From contig CAWDAZ010000003.1 in the NCBI GenBank assembly GCA_963800475.1, positions 186,001-250,000 on the forward strand: a DNA stretch of 64,000 bases, read 5' to 3'. The notes under the pieces were generated by a model, which had not been told where the DNA came from, made no database searches, and was given only the letters and a program-made list of their open reading frames with translations. Position numbers and translations under genes: made by a program. Position 1 is the first letter of the stretch; every line of letters starts with the position of its first letter. The DNA is from Palsa-465 sp963800475. GTDB taxonomy: Bacteria > Actinomycetota > Thermoleophilia > Solirubrobacterales > Solirubrobacteraceae. Shown piece after piece: positions 48,525-56,748 of the stretch.

Positions 48525-49280
48525 TCACGTCCTCACAAGCGTTCCCACGCGCTCGCCCGACATTATCTTGTCGATGTTCCGGTCGTCGGTCATGTTGAAC
48601 ACCACGATCGGCAGGTTGTTGTCCATGCACAGCGCGAACGCGGTCGAGTCCATCACCTGCAGCCCGCGCGTCAGCGCCTCCTTGTGCGTGATCTCGGGGA
48701 TGAACTTCGCGTCCGGGTCGACCGCCGGGTCGGCGGTGAAGACACCCTCGACGCCGTTCTTGGCCATCAGCACCACCTCGGCGTGGAGCTCGGCGGCGCG
48801 GAGCGCCGCGGCGGTGTCGGTCGTGAAGAACGGGTTGCCGGTCCCGGCCGCGAAGATCACGACCCGGCCCTTCTCGAGGTGACGAATCGCGCGCCTGCGG
48901 ATGTACGGCTCGGCGACCTCAGAGATCGTGATCGCGGACTGGACGCGGGTCGCGATCTCCTCCTTCTCGAGCGCGTCCTGGAGCGCGAGCGCGTTGAGGA
49001 CGGTGGCGAGCATCCCCATGTAGTCGCCCGTGGCCCGGTCCATGCCGCGCGCTGCCGCGGCGAGGCCGCGGTAGATGTTGCCGCCCCCAACGACGATCGC
49101 GACCTCGACCCCGCGGCGATGGACCGACGCGACCTCCTTCGCGATCGCTTGGACGCGATCCGGATCGGTTCCGTACTCGAGCGCCCCCATCAGCGCCTCG
49201 CCGGACAGCTTCAGGAGCACCCGGCGATACGCGGGCGCCGCCGGCGGCGGCGGCGACCCTCGCTGCGCCGTCTCAGCCAC
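48525..49280 (-). CDS. pyrH: Uridylate kinase
   Basis: The 251-aa hexameric amino-acid-kinase-fold enzyme phosphorylates UMP to UDP. Motifs include 'VLLKLSGEALMG', 'VAIVVGGGNIYRG' and 'GTGNPFFTTDTAAALRAAEL', with UMP contacts in 'MDRATGDYMGMLATVLNALAL'. Its ATG lies within the last 8 bases of tsf. The N-terminal 20 residues (Ala/Pro-rich) are an extension beyond the fold. Confidence 0.96.
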   Translation of the reverse strand: MAETAQRGSPPPPAAPAYRRVLLKLSGEALMGALEYGTDPDRVQAIAKEVASVHRRGVEVAIVVGGGNIYRGLAAAARGMDRATGDYMGMLATVLNALALQDALEKEEIATRVQSAITISEVAEPYIRRRAIRHLEKGRVVIFAAGTGNPFFTTDTAAALRAAELHAEVVLMAKNGVEGVFTADPAVDPDAKFIPEITHKEALTRGLQVMDSTAFALCMDNNLPIVVFNMTDDRNIDKIMSGERVGTLVRT

Positions 49281-49878
49281 CGACCGCGAACCGGGCGAAC
49301 CGGCGGATCACGATGTTCTCCCCGGTCTCGGACGCCAGCGCGGCACGCAGCTCCTCGATCGTCTTGCCGCCGTACTTGTCTTCGTTGACGTGCTTCTGGC
49401 GCAGCAGCACGACGTCGTCGAGCCACTTGTCGAGCTTGCCGGAGACGATCTTGTCGCGCACGTTCTCGGGCCGGTCGGCCGCCTGCTCGGTCGCGATCCG
49501 CTCCTCGCGCTCGCGATCCTCGGCTGGAATGTCCTCGGCCGACACCGCCAGCGGCGCAGCGGCCGCAATGTGCAGCGCGAGGTCGCGGGTGAACTCGATG
49601 AACCGCTCGTTGCGGGCCACGAAGTCGGTCTCGCAGTCGACCTCGACCAGCACGCCGATCTGGTTGCCGGCGTGGATGTAGCTCTGGACGGCCCCCTGGC
49701 TGGCCTCGGCACCCGCGCGCTTGGCGGCCTGGGCCTGTCCCTTGGCGCGGAGGAGCTCGATCGCCCGCTCGAAGTCGCCGTCCGATTCGACCAGCGCGTT
49801 GCGGCAATCCATGATCGCCGCGCCGGTCCGTTCACGGAGGACCTTGACGTCCTGCGCACTCGGCGCGCTGGTGCTCAT
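49273..49878 (-). CDS. tsf: Elongation factor Ts
   Basis: EF-Ts is the nucleotide exchange factor of EF-Tu. The 201-aa protein is the short form, as in Thermus: N-terminal UBA helix hairpin ('VKVLRERTGAAIMDCRNALVES'), the core 'SYIHAGNQIGVLVEVDCETDFVARN', and a C-terminal 'GENIVIRRFARFAVGG'. It is coupled to rpsB (ATGA) and to pyrH (8-base overlap). Confidence 0.95.
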   Translation of the reverse strand: MSTSAPSAQDVKVLRERTGAAIMDCRNALVESDGDFERAIELLRAKGQAQAAKRAGAEASQGAVQSYIHAGNQIGVLVEVDCETDFVARNERFIEFTRDLALHIAAAAPLAVSAEDIPAEDREREERIATEQAADRPENVRDKIVSGKLDKWLDDVVLLRQKHVNEDKYGGKTIEELRAALASETGENIVIRRFARFAVGG

Positions 49879-50981
49879 GACTGACCTCCCCGCTGGTCGC
49901 TTGGCGGCTGCTCCTGCTGCTGCTCCTCCGCCGGGGCGGCTGGCTGCTCCGCGGCGGGCGGTGCCGCTTCAGCTTGAGCAGGCGGCGGGGCCGGCTCACT
50001 CTGAGCCGGCGGCGGGCCGGGCTGACCCTGCGCGGGGGGCGGTGCCGCCTGACCCTGAGCGCCTGGCGGGGAGGGTGACGCAGCCGGAGCCGGTCGCGCA
50101 GCACCAGGCTCCGCTGCGGCACCCGACTCGGCAGGCGCGGCAGCGGCAGCAGCGGCAGCAGCGGCCTCACGCGCAGCCGCCTCCGCCGCCTCGCGTTCCT
50201 CGGCCTCCTTACGCGCGGCCTCTTCGGCCTCGCGCCGGGCCTGCTCCTCGGCCTCGCGACGCTCTCGCTCGAGCCGCGCGGCCTCCTCCTCGGCGAGCCA
50301 CACGCCGTGCGACTCCGCGACGACGCCGCCGATCGCGCGTGTGACCGCCGCGCACGAGCGGATCGCGTCGTCGTTGCCGGGGATCACGTAGTCGATCCCG
50401 TCGGGGTCACAGTTGGTGTCGACGAGCCCGATGATCGGGATTCGCAGCCGCTGGGCCTCGCGCACCGCGATCGCCTCGGTCTTCAGGTCGATCACGAACA
50501 CCGCCTGAGGGACGCGCTGCATGTCCTTGACGCCGCCGAGGTTCGCGCGCAGCTTCTCGAGGTCGGCCTGCGCGGAGATCCGCTCCCGCGTCGGGAGCAG
50601 CTGCAGCTGGCCCTCGGTCTCGTATCGCTCGAGGTCGTGCAGCCGCTTGATCCGCAGCGAGATCGTCTGGAAGTTGGTCAGCAGTCCACCGAGCCAGCGA
50701 TGGTTGACGTACGGCATGCCCGAGGACTCGGCGACCTCTTTGATCACGTCGCGGGCCTGCTTCTTGGTGCCGACGAACAGGATCGTCCCGCCGCGGCGGG
50801 CGATGTCGCTCGCGAATCGGCGAGCCTGCTCGAGCAGCTCCTCCGTCTGCAGGAGGTCGATGATGTAGATGCCATCCCGCTCACCGAAGATGAAACGGCG
50901 CATCTTTGGATTCCACCGGCGCGTCTGGTGGCCGAAGTGGACGCCGGCCTCCAGCAGCTCCTTGACGCCGATCTGAGCCAC
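49875..50981 (-). CDS. rpsB: Ribosomal protein S2 with long C-terminal extension
   Basis: The S2 core is complete in about residues 1-230: 'LLEAGVHFGHQTRRWNPKM', 'FVGTKKQARDVI', 'HRWLGGLLTNF', 'PIIGLVDTNCDPDGIDYVIPGNDDA'. About 138 residues follow that normal S2 proteins lack: first a charged Glu/Arg/Ala helix (230-285), then a Pro/Gln/Ala-rich low-complexity tail. GTG 50981 is preceded by GGGAGC. It is the first gene of the rpsB-tsf-pyrH-frr-uppS-cdsA run. Confidence 0.95.
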   Translation of the reverse strand: MAQIGVKELLEAGVHFGHQTRRWNPKMRRFIFGERDGIYIIDLLQTEELLEQARRFASDIARRGGTILFVGTKKQARDVIKEVAESSGMPYVNHRWLGGLLTNFQTISLRIKRLHDLERYETEGQLQLLPTRERISAQADLEKLRANLGGVKDMQRVPQAVFVIDLKTEAIAVREAQRLRIPIIGLVDTNCDPDGIDYVIPGNDDAIRSCAAVTRAIGGVVAESHGVWLAEEEAARLERERREAEEQARREAEEAARKEAEEREAAEAAAREAAAAAAAAAAPAESGAAAEPGAARPAPAASPSPPGAQGQAAPPPAQGQPGPPPAQSEPAPPPAQAEAAPPAAEQPAAPAEEQQQEQPPSDQRGGQS

Positions 50982-51034
50982 TGTTCTGCTCCCTTTTCTG
51001 CTTGTTGGATACGGTCCGCCGGCGCTTGCGTTGA

Positions 51035-51050
51035 CCTCGCTGTCGCGAGG
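51035..51050 (-). promoter_or_regulatory. Hairpin in the rpsB leader
   Basis: CCTCGC-TGTC-GCGAGG is a perfect 6-bp stem with a 4-base loop, about 54 bases before the rpsB GTG. With the -10-like box at 51098 it lies in a leader of about 110 bases. Autoregulatory S2 leaders are known in other bacteria, but this one does not clearly match a described class. Confidence 0.35.
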
Positions 51051-51097
51051 CAGGGCACGGTTCGCTCCGACGGGGTCGAGGAACGGTTTCAACGCCG

Positions 51098-51103
51098 AGT
51101 GTA
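51098..51103 (-). promoter_or_regulatory. Candidate -10 box of the rpsB operon
   Basis: TACACT on the minus strand lies about 117 bases before GTG 50981, in the 271-base gap between rluD and rpsB. The gap holds no gene; it holds this box, the leader hairpin and the GC-rich stem at 51213. Confidence 0.35.
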
Positions 51104-51212
51104 CGCAAGTTTTCCGGCGTTCCCTGCGTTCCATGACCTACGGCGACGCTGAGCGAGCTCGCCGGCGGACCGGACCACCTCTTCCCCCTATCTCTGGAGG
51201 TTCGGTTCGCTC

Positions 51213-51254
51213 GAGGGGGCGGGGCGGTCGTGGACGGGCCGCCCCGCCCTCCTC
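51213..51254 (-). terminator. GC-rich stem-loop at the end of rluD
   Basis: GAGGGGGCGGGGCGG (51213-51227) pairs with CCGCCCCGCCCTCCTC (51239-51254) with one bulge and an 11-base loop. It abuts the rluD stop on the minus strand and lacks a T-tract, as is common for actinobacterial terminators. Confidence 0.5.
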
Positions 51255-52161
51255 ACCCCTCTCCGGCGCGCGCGCGGTCGAGTGCGACGCACAGATCCGC
51301 GGGCAGCGGCGAGCGGATGTCGAGGCGCTCGTGGGTCACCGGGTGCTCGAACGCGAGTCGCGCCGCGTGCAGGAACTGACGCTCGAGCCCATACCGTCCC
51401 GCCTTCCCGTATATTGGGTCGCCGCAGACGGGGAGGCCGATCGCCGCGAGGTGAACGCGGATCTGGTGCGTGCGGCCGGTGTCGAGCACGATCCGCAGCA
51501 ACGCGGCGGCGGGCAGCAGCTCCTGGACCTCGAAGTGGGTGCGCGCGTCCCTGGGGCTGTCGGTGTCGATCGACATCGCGAGCCGGTCGCGCCGGTCGCG
51601 CCCGATCGGCGCGTCGATTGTCCCCGACCGAGAAGCGGGATGGCCGTCCACCAGCGCCAGGTACTCGCGGCGCAGCGCGCGTGAGGACAGCAGCGCACGC
51701 AGCTGGCGGTGGACGGTGTCGGAGCGCGCGACGACCAGCAGTCCCGATGTGTCGCGGTCGAGCCGATGCACGATGCCCGCCCGCTGGGGCTGTTCGCCGC
51801 CTGCTGCGAGCTCCGAAAGCGCCTGCGCGAGCGTCCCCTGGTCATGACCGCGCGCCGGATGGACCACCACCCCGGCGGGCTTGTCGATCACCAGCAGGTA
51901 CTCGTCCTGGTACGCGATCCCGAACGGGGCGTCCTCGATCGGGGCGTGGCCGGGCTCGTTGCTGTCTCGGTCGACCTCGACGAGCTCGCCTGCGGTCAGC
52001 ACGTGTCGCTTCGGCCTGAGGCGCCCGTCGACCTTCACCCGGCCGTCGTTGATCAGCCGCTGCGCGATCGACCGTGACCCCAGCGGCTCCGCCAGCAGAC
52101 GGTCGAGCCGCGTCCCCGCCTCAGCTTCCCCGACCCGGATCCGGATCGGCTCAGCCGTCAT
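51253..52161 (-). CDS. Ribosomal large-subunit pseudouridine synthase (RluD/RluA family)
   Basis: The 302-aa protein has an N-terminal S4 RNA-binding domain (about 10-75, 'RLDRLLAEPLGSRSIAQRLINDGRVKVDG'). The catalytic domain follows, with Asp in AGIVHRLDRDTSGLLVVA, 'YLALVDGHP', and 'LDTGRTHQIRVHLAAIGLPVCGDPIYG'. It modifies uridines in 23S rRNA, most likely as RluD. It overlaps lspA by 11 bases, the conserved lspA-rluD arrangement. Confidence 0.94.
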   Translation of the reverse strand: MTAEPIRIRVGEAEAGTRLDRLLAEPLGSRSIAQRLINDGRVKVDGRLRPKRHVLTAGELVEVDRDSNEPGHAPIEDAPFGIAYQDEYLLVIDKPAGVVVHPARGHDQGTLAQALSELAAGGEQPQRAGIVHRLDRDTSGLLVVARSDTVHRQLRALLSSRALRREYLALVDGHPASRSGTIDAPIGRDRRDRLAMSIDTDSPRDARTHFEVQELLPAAALLRIVLDTGRTHQIRVHLAAIGLPVCGDPIYGKAGRYGLERQFLHAARLAFEHPVTHERLDIRSPLPADLCVALDRARAGEG

Positions 52162-52669
52162 CCCCGCGGCCGATCTCGAGCACCAGCACGAGCGCGATCA
52201 CCCCAAACGTGATCGCCATGTCCGCGACGTTGAACGCGGGCCACGCCGGGAGCTTGATGAAGTCGATCACGGACCCGCTCGCGATCCGGTCGATCAGGTT
52301 CCCGAGCGCCCCGCCGACCAGCATCCCGGTCGGGAGCCACAGCCACGGGCGCTCGGGTCTCGCGACCAGGAACGCGACCAGCGCGACCAGCGCGACGACC
52401 GTGAACACCAGCACGACGGCCCCGCCCCCGGACAGGACTCCGAACGCGACCCCCGTGTTCCGCACGTGCACGAGGTTGATCGCCGGCAGGAACTTCTTCG
52501 TCTCACCCGGCGCGATCCCGGCCGCGATCGTGTGCTTGGTCAGCTGATCGAGGCCGACCACGATCGCGACGACCAGGGCCGCCCGCCCCAGCGCGATCGC
52601 GCGCGCCCTCGATGCCGCACGTGGCTTGGGCGATCCAGCCGCCTCGTCCACGGTCACGCCGGTGCTCAA
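52151..52669 (-). CDS. lspA: Lipoprotein signal peptidase (signal peptidase II)
   Basis: This aspartyl membrane protease removes the signal peptide from prolipoproteins, several of which are encoded in this window. The protein of about 172 aa has four spans, 'VRNTGVAFG', and the two catalytic Asp motifs GNLIDRI and FNVADMAITFG. Its start is uncertain: TTG 52669 overlaps the yggT stop as TTGA; GTG 52657 and 52651 are alternatives. The N-terminal 20 residues are basic and cytoplasmic. Confidence 0.92.
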   Translation of the reverse strand: MSTGVTVDEAAGSPKPRAASRARAIALGRAALVVAIVVGLDQLTKHTIAAGIAPGETKKFLPAINLVHVRNTGVAFGVLSGGGAVVLVFTVVALVALVAFLVARPERPWLWLPTGMLVGGALGNLIDRIASGSVIDFIKLPAWPAFNVADMAITFGVIALVLVLEIGRGDDG

Positions 52670-52971
52670 CCCGAGATCGCGTTGACCACGAGCCGGTCGA
52701 CCACGTACAGGACGATGATCGCGATCATCGGGCTGAAGTCGAACATCCCGACCGAGGGTATGAAGCGGCGGAAGAGCTTCAGATACGGCTCGCACACGTC
52801 GCGCAAGAACGTCAGCACGACGTCCGACCACCGGGCATACGGAAGCCGCAGCCCCAGCGAGAACATCAGGTTCAGCAGGATGTAGACGAAGATCAGGAGG
52901 ATGTAGACCTCGAACAGCGCGTTGACGTAGTTCGCGACGTCGACGCGCGTGACGGCCAGCGAGGTGATCAA
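52666..52971 (-). CDS. yggT: YggT family membrane protein
   Basis: The 101-aa protein has two membrane hairpins with the family pattern 'YVNALFEVYILLIFVYILLNLM', 'CEPYLKLFRRFIPSVGMFDFSPMIAIIVLY'. YggT proteins sit beside sepF and proC in Gram-positives and in chloroplast relatives affect membrane complex assembly or division-site placement. The TTG start overlaps the proC stop as TTGA, and its stop overlaps lspA the same way. Confidence 0.9.
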   Translation of the reverse strand: MITSLAVTRVDVANYVNALFEVYILLIFVYILLNLMFSLGLRLPYARWSDVVLTFLRDVCEPYLKLFRRFIPSVGMFDFSPMIAIIVLYVVDRLVVNAISG

Positions 52972-53723
52972 CGCCGGCTCCAGCCGGCGACCGCGTCGAT
53001 CGCGTCCTGAAACGCCGCGCGCAGGCCAGCTCGCTCGAGCGCCGCCAGGCCTCTCGCGGTCGAGCCGCCGGGCGAGGTCACCTCCCGGCGGACGGCGAGC
53101 GTGTCATAGCCGCGCTCGGCCAGGAGCGCCGCGGTCCCATCCATCGTCTCGACGACGATCCGGTCGGCGACGGCGGCCGGCAGGCCGTGGCGCACCGCCG
53201 CGTCGATCTGCGCCTCGGCGAGCAGCGCGAGGTAGGCAGGCCCGACGCCGCTGACCGCGGTTGCCGCTTCGAACGACCGCTCGGGAAGCGTCACGATGCT
53301 GCCGAGCCGCTCGAACAGCTCGAGCACGTCCCGCTCGAGCTCGAGGTCGACTCCGTCCGCGGGGGAGTAGCAGATCACCCCACGCCGGACCTCGACCGGG
53401 GTATTCGGCATCAGCCTGAACACGGGCTTTCCGGGGTAGGCAGCCTGCAACGCCTCGATGTCGGTCCCGCCCAGCACGGACGCGACGGCCTGTACCCGCC
53501 CGCGGATCTGCTGGGCCACCTGCTCCAGCTGCCCCGGCTTGTGACACAGGACCACGAGCTCGGCGCGCTCGGCGACCGACGCCGAGTCGAGCGCCTCGCC
53601 GCCAAGCTCTGCCGCGAGCTGCTGGGCGCGGCCCGACCCGGCATCCGAGACGAGGATCGGGTCGCCCCACCCGCGCGCCAGCGCACGTGCCATGTTGCCT
53701 GCGCCTATGAGGCCGACCCGCAT
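52968..53723 (-). CDS. proC: Pyrroline-5-carboxylate reductase
   Basis: This enzyme makes proline from pyrroline-5-carboxylate with NAD(P)H. The 251-aa protein has the Rossmann start MRVGLIGAGNMARALARGW, 'VVLCHKPGQLEQV', 'FRLMPNTPVEVRRGV', and the C-terminal signature 'LAVRREVTSPGGSTARGLAALERAGLR'. It is slightly shorter than E. coli ProC. It lies in the sepF-proC-yggT order. TAACGT lies 7 bases before ATG 53723. Confidence 0.95.
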   Translation of the reverse strand: MRVGLIGAGNMARALARGWGDPILVSDAGSGRAQQLAAELGGEALDSASVAERAELVVLCHKPGQLEQVAQQIRGRVQAVASVLGGTDIEALQAAYPGKPVFRLMPNTPVEVRRGVICYSPADGVDLELERDVLELFERLGSIVTLPERSFEAATAVSGVGPAYLALLAEAQIDAAVRHGLPAAVADRIVVETMDGTAALLAERGYDTLAVRREVTSPGGSTARGLAALERAGLRAAFQDAIDAVAGWSRR

Positions 53724-53730
53724 GGCGCGA

Positions 53731-53736
53731 ACGTTA
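53731..53736 (-). promoter_or_regulatory. Candidate -10 box of a leaderless proC promoter
   Basis: TAACGT on the minus strand ends 7 bases before ATG 53723, within the 26-base gap after sepF. It would let proC and the genes below it be transcribed apart from sepF. Confidence 0.35.
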
Positions 53737-53749
53737 CCCCGGACGACTG

Positions 53750-54298
53750 TCAGGACTGGTTAAAGAAACCCTTCTCGACCAGCCGCGCGCGCTCTTCCGC
53801 CGACACCTCGACGTTGTGCGGGGTGAGCAGGAACACCTTGTCGGCGATCCGCTGCATGCCACCGTCGAGCGCGTACGTGAGACCGCTGGAGAAGTCGATC
53901 AGGCGCTTCGCGAGGTCGGTCTCGGTCCCCTGGAGGTTGATGATCACCGGGATCGAGTCCTTGAACTTGTCGGCGACGTCCTGGACGTCGTTGAAGCTAC
54001 GGGGGGCGACGAAGTGCACGCGGACATCACCGCTGCTGCGGCCGTTGCCGCGTCCACCCACCGGGCGCAGCGAGGAGCCGCGGCGCTCGGTTTCGGAGTC
54101 GTCGCCGAAGATGTCGTCGATCTCGTCCCGCCTACGGCGCGACGAGCTCAGCCGCCGCACATTTGGACGCTCGCGATTGCTGTCCTGGAGATCGGTCTCC
54201 GGAGGCGCCGAGTAGGGCTCGGGTTCCTCCTCGTATGCCTCGTCCTCGGCCAGCCCGAAATAGACGAGCGCGCGATGCCATGTGTCTCGAAAGGCCAT
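53750..54298 (-). CDS. sepF: Cell division protein SepF
   Basis: SepF anchors FtsZ to the membrane at the septum in Gram-positives. The 182-aa protein has an N-terminal amphipathic helix (MAFRDTWHRALVYFGLAED), a disordered acidic/basic linker (about 25-90), and the C-terminal SepF fold with 'VHFVAPRSFNDVQDVADKFKDSIPVIINLQ', 'KRLIDFSSGLTYALDG' and 'KVFLLTPHNVEV'. ftsZ, usually a few genes upstream, is not in this window. Confidence 0.95.
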   Translation of the reverse strand: MAFRDTWHRALVYFGLAEDEAYEEEPEPYSAPPETDLQDSNRERPNVRRLSSSRRRRDEIDDIFGDDSETERRGSSLRPVGGRGNGRSSGDVRVHFVAPRSFNDVQDVADKFKDSIPVIINLQGTETDLAKRLIDFSSGLTYALDGGMQRIADKVFLLTPHNVEVSAEERARLVEKGFFNQS

Positions 54299-54341
54299 GT
54301 GCGTTGGGTGTTCGCCCGTGAACGGCGTTTCCCTGCCGTGA

Positions 54342-55010
54342 TTATGACGCTTGTGCGGCGTCGGCATACAGAATCGTGCCGAGCCGCACGATCGTCGCCC
54401 CCTCCTGCGCGGCGACCAGATAATCCTGGCTGGTCCCCATCGACAGGTGTTCGAGACCATGCCGCTCCGCGAGCTCGCGCAGCGCGGCGAAGTACGGGCG
54501 GCTGTCCTCCGCGACGGCGGCCAGCGGCGGCATCGTCATCAGCCCGGCCACCGGCACCGGGCACCGGTCGATGAATCCCGTCAGCTCGTCCGCCGGGATC
54601 CCGCTCTTGCCCGGCTCGCCGGACACGTTGACCTCGACCATCACGCGGGTGCGCTCGGTCCCGTGGCGGCGCAGCTGCTCGAGCGCGGAGTCGCTGGCGA
54701 CGGACTCGATGTACCGCACCACCGGCACCAGCAGTGCGACCTTGCGGCTCTGCAGATGGCCGATGAAGTCCCAGGTGAAGCGTCCTGGATACGCGTCGGA
54801 CTTGGCGACCAGGTCCTGGGCGCGGTTCTCGCCGAGCAACTCGATGCCCGCCTCGGCGAGCGCGCCCAGCTCGGCGGCCGGCAGATACTTGACCGCCGCC
54901 AGGATCTGAACGTCGGCGGGACCGCGCCCAGCGGCCGCGATCTCAAGGCGGATCCGCTCCAGGTTGGCACGGACCCGGTCGGCTTCCAGCCCCGTGATCA
55001 GCTCAGCCAA
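54342..55010 (-). CDS. yggS: PLP homeostasis protein YggS (YlmE/PLPBP)
   Basis: The 222-aa alanine-racemase-fold protein binds pyridoxal phosphate and controls its cellular level. The PLP Lys is Lys41 in QILAAVKYLPA. 'FIGHLQSRKV', 'VNVSGEPGKSGI', 'GLMTMPPL' and 'LSMGTSQDYLVAAQEGATIVRLG' are typical. The start is probably TTG 55010, 5 bases after GGGGGTCG-type purines and overlapping the pgeF stop by 13 bases. It is the fixed neighbour of sepF in many actinobacteria. Confidence 0.92.
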   Translation of the reverse strand: MAELITGLEADRVRANLERIRLEIAAAGRGPADVQILAAVKYLPAAELGALAEAGIELLGENRAQDLVAKSDAYPGRFTWDFIGHLQSRKVALLVPVVRYIESVASDSALEQLRRHGTERTRVMVEVNVSGEPGKSGIPADELTGFIDRCPVPVAGLMTMPPLAAVAEDSRPYFAALRELAERHGLEHLSMGTSQDYLVAAQEGATIVRLGTILYADAAQAS

Positions 55011-55723
55011 ACGACCCCCGCCTGCCTGCCGGTGACCCCCTGGTCGCGGCGGTGGGAGAAGAAGTCCCGGTCGCAGATCGTGCAGATGCCCACATCCGTG
55101 ACGCGTTCGACGCCGGCCCGCTGCAGCTGCAGGCGCGCGACCGCCTTGAGGTCGAGAGCACCTCCGTTCCTGGCGTCGGCGCCGTAGGAGGCGAACTGAT
55201 CGTGCACCTCCTCCCCCACCTCGTAGCAGCACCGGCCGGCACCGGGGCCGATTACGGCCTCGAGCGGTCCGCCCGCCCCGAGCTCGCGGACGGCCCGCAC
55301 GCCGCGCTCGACGATCCCCCCGGCGAGACCGCGCCACCCGGCGTGCAGGATCGCCGCGGCTCCGCTCCCGGCCACAGCGATCGGGAGGCAGTCGGCCACC
55401 AGGACGATCGGCGCGACGCCGGGCGAAGCCGTCGCCTGGCCGTCGGCTTCGGCGAGCGGCTCGGCGGTGTCCGCCGGTGCGGCGAGCACGCGGACATCCG
55501 TGCCGTGCACCTGCCGGATCATCGCCAGCGGCGCCCCGACCGCGTGCGCCAGCCGCTTCCGGTTCTCCTCCACCGCAACCGGGTCATCGTCGGTGAGGCG
55601 ACCCAGGTTGAGGCTCGTCCACGGGCCGCTCGAAACGCCGCCGTGCCTGGTCGTGAACGCCGCCCCCGCGCCTGGGAGCTCGAACACCAGGCGCTCGTCC
55701 AGCGCGTGCTGGCCGGATCTCAT
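54998..55723 (-). CDS. pgeF: Peptidoglycan editing factor/purine nucleoside phosphorylase PgeF (laccase-domain, YfiH family)
   Basis: The 241-aa protein of the DUF152/laccase-domain family has the zinc ligands and active site in IRQVHGTDV, 'LVADCLPIAV' and 'AILHAGWRGLAGGIV', with 'VIGPGAGRCCYEVGEEV' after. Members were first linked to peptidoglycan quality control and later shown to be purine nucleoside phosphorylases/adenosine deaminases. ATG 55723 overlaps the upstream gene stop as ATGA. It is normally placed between ftsZ and yggS. Confidence 0.9.
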   Translation of the reverse strand: MRSGQHALDERLVFELPGAGAAFTTRHGGVSSGPWTSLNLGRLTDDDPVAVEENRKRLAHAVGAPLAMIRQVHGTDVRVLAAPADTAEPLAEADGQATASPGVAPIVLVADCLPIAVAGSGAAAILHAGWRGLAGGIVERGVRAVRELGAGGPLEAVIGPGAGRCCYEVGEEVHDQFASYGADARNGGALDLKAVARLQLQRAGVERVTDVGICTICDRDFFSHRRDQGVTGRQAGVVWLS

Positions 55724-56736
55724 GTCGTCAGCAGCTCGAGACCGGGCGCTGGCTGGCGCTGGCCGACCTCGAAATGAGTGCGCCCCACCGACACGAGCGT
55801 CCGCAGCGTGCTCCAGCCGCTTCCCCTGCTCGAGCGCTCCTGGACCTCCAGCCGCATCGACGCCGTCTCGGTGTTGTAACAGTAGGCGAGCTGGCCGTCC
55901 GGGTCGTGGTAGGTGACCCCGGCGAGTTGATCGCGGAGCGGCTCGACCTCGCACACCACCCGCAGCGCGCCATCGGTCGCCTCGAAGCTCCAGCCGTCGA
56001 GCCCGTATTGGCTCCGGTTGCGAAGGATCCGCAGCGGCGAGGTCGAGCGGAACTCGGCGCCGTCGATCCGAGCCACGACCGGGGTGTTCGGGCCGAGCTC
56101 CCTTCCGAGCCGCGGCACGGTCGCCGAGACCGCATCGATGAACGCGTCGGCCGGCTCTCCCTCGGGGCTCTGGAAGTCGTTGCAGTGCACCCACGCCCAC
56201 GAGCTCGCGTGCTTGGAGCCCCACAGGTGCGCCTGCCCCCCGCGGACCCCCGACAGCTCTAGCTGTTCCCCGCCCGGCAGCGTGACGACCCCTTCGACGG
56301 GCACGTGGCCGTGCGGGATCACGAGCACCGTCTTCGCGAGCCTGAGGCGCTCGAGCACCGGGTGCACCGGCTCGTAGGCGCGTGCCGCGGGCGTCCATCG
56401 AAGCTCCCAGGCGACGTCCTCGAACCCACCCGCCATGCCCCGGTCGGTGAGCGTCGCATCCGCGATCGTCAGCGAGAACGGCTCGCGCTCGGACTGCAGC
56501 CGGTCGATCCCGTACGTCGCCTTGCGCGCGAGCGTCGGCGACGCCGCCCCGGGACGCGGATCCATCGCCAGGAACCACAGCGAGCACGTGGGCTGCTCGC
56601 CGGTGTCGGCATCCGGCGCGACCATCGTGTAGCGGATCCACAGGCCGACCCCGGTTCGCGGGTCGGTGACGGTCAGGTAGTACACCTCGTAGTGACCCGG
56701 CCGGCCATCCCATCGCAGCACGTTGGCGCTTCCCAT
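55720..56736 (-). CDS. Lipocalin-like (AttH/CrtC/tocopherol-cyclase-like) protein
   Basis: The 338-aa protein looks all-beta, with a start 'LRWDGRPGHYEVYYLTVTDPRTGVGLWIRY' and a later 'GGQAHLWGSKHASSWAWVHCND', which fit the two-barrel lipocalin-like fold of AttH, CrtC and tocopherol cyclase. It has no signal peptide or membrane span. The ligand is probably hydrophobic; no reaction can be assigned. ATG 56736 is 6 bases after TAGGGT. It occupies the operon position upstream of pgeF where ftsZ is usual. Confidence 0.6.
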   Translation of the reverse strand: MGSANVLRWDGRPGHYEVYYLTVTDPRTGVGLWIRYTMVAPDADTGEQPTCSLWFLAMDPRPGAASPTLARKATYGIDRLQSEREPFSLTIADATLTDRGMAGGFEDVAWELRWTPAARAYEPVHPVLERLRLAKTVLVIPHGHVPVEGVVTLPGGEQLELSGVRGGQAHLWGSKHASSWAWVHCNDFQSPEGEPADAFIDAVSATVPRLGRELGPNTPVVARIDGAEFRSTSPLRILRNRSQYGLDGWSFEATDGALRVVCEVEPLRDQLAGVTYHDPDGQLAYCYNTETASMRLEVQERSSRGSGWSTLRTLVSVGRTHFEVGQRQPAPGLELLTT

Positions 56737-56742
56737 GCCGGG

Positions 56743-56748
56743 ACCCTA
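56743..56748 (-). promoter_or_regulatory. Candidate -10 box at the head of the pgeF-sepF operon
   Basis: TAGGGT on the minus strand ends 6 bases before ATG 56736, overlapping the 3' end of cca. It suggests a leaderless transcript for the lipocalin-pgeF-yggS run. Confidence 0.4.
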
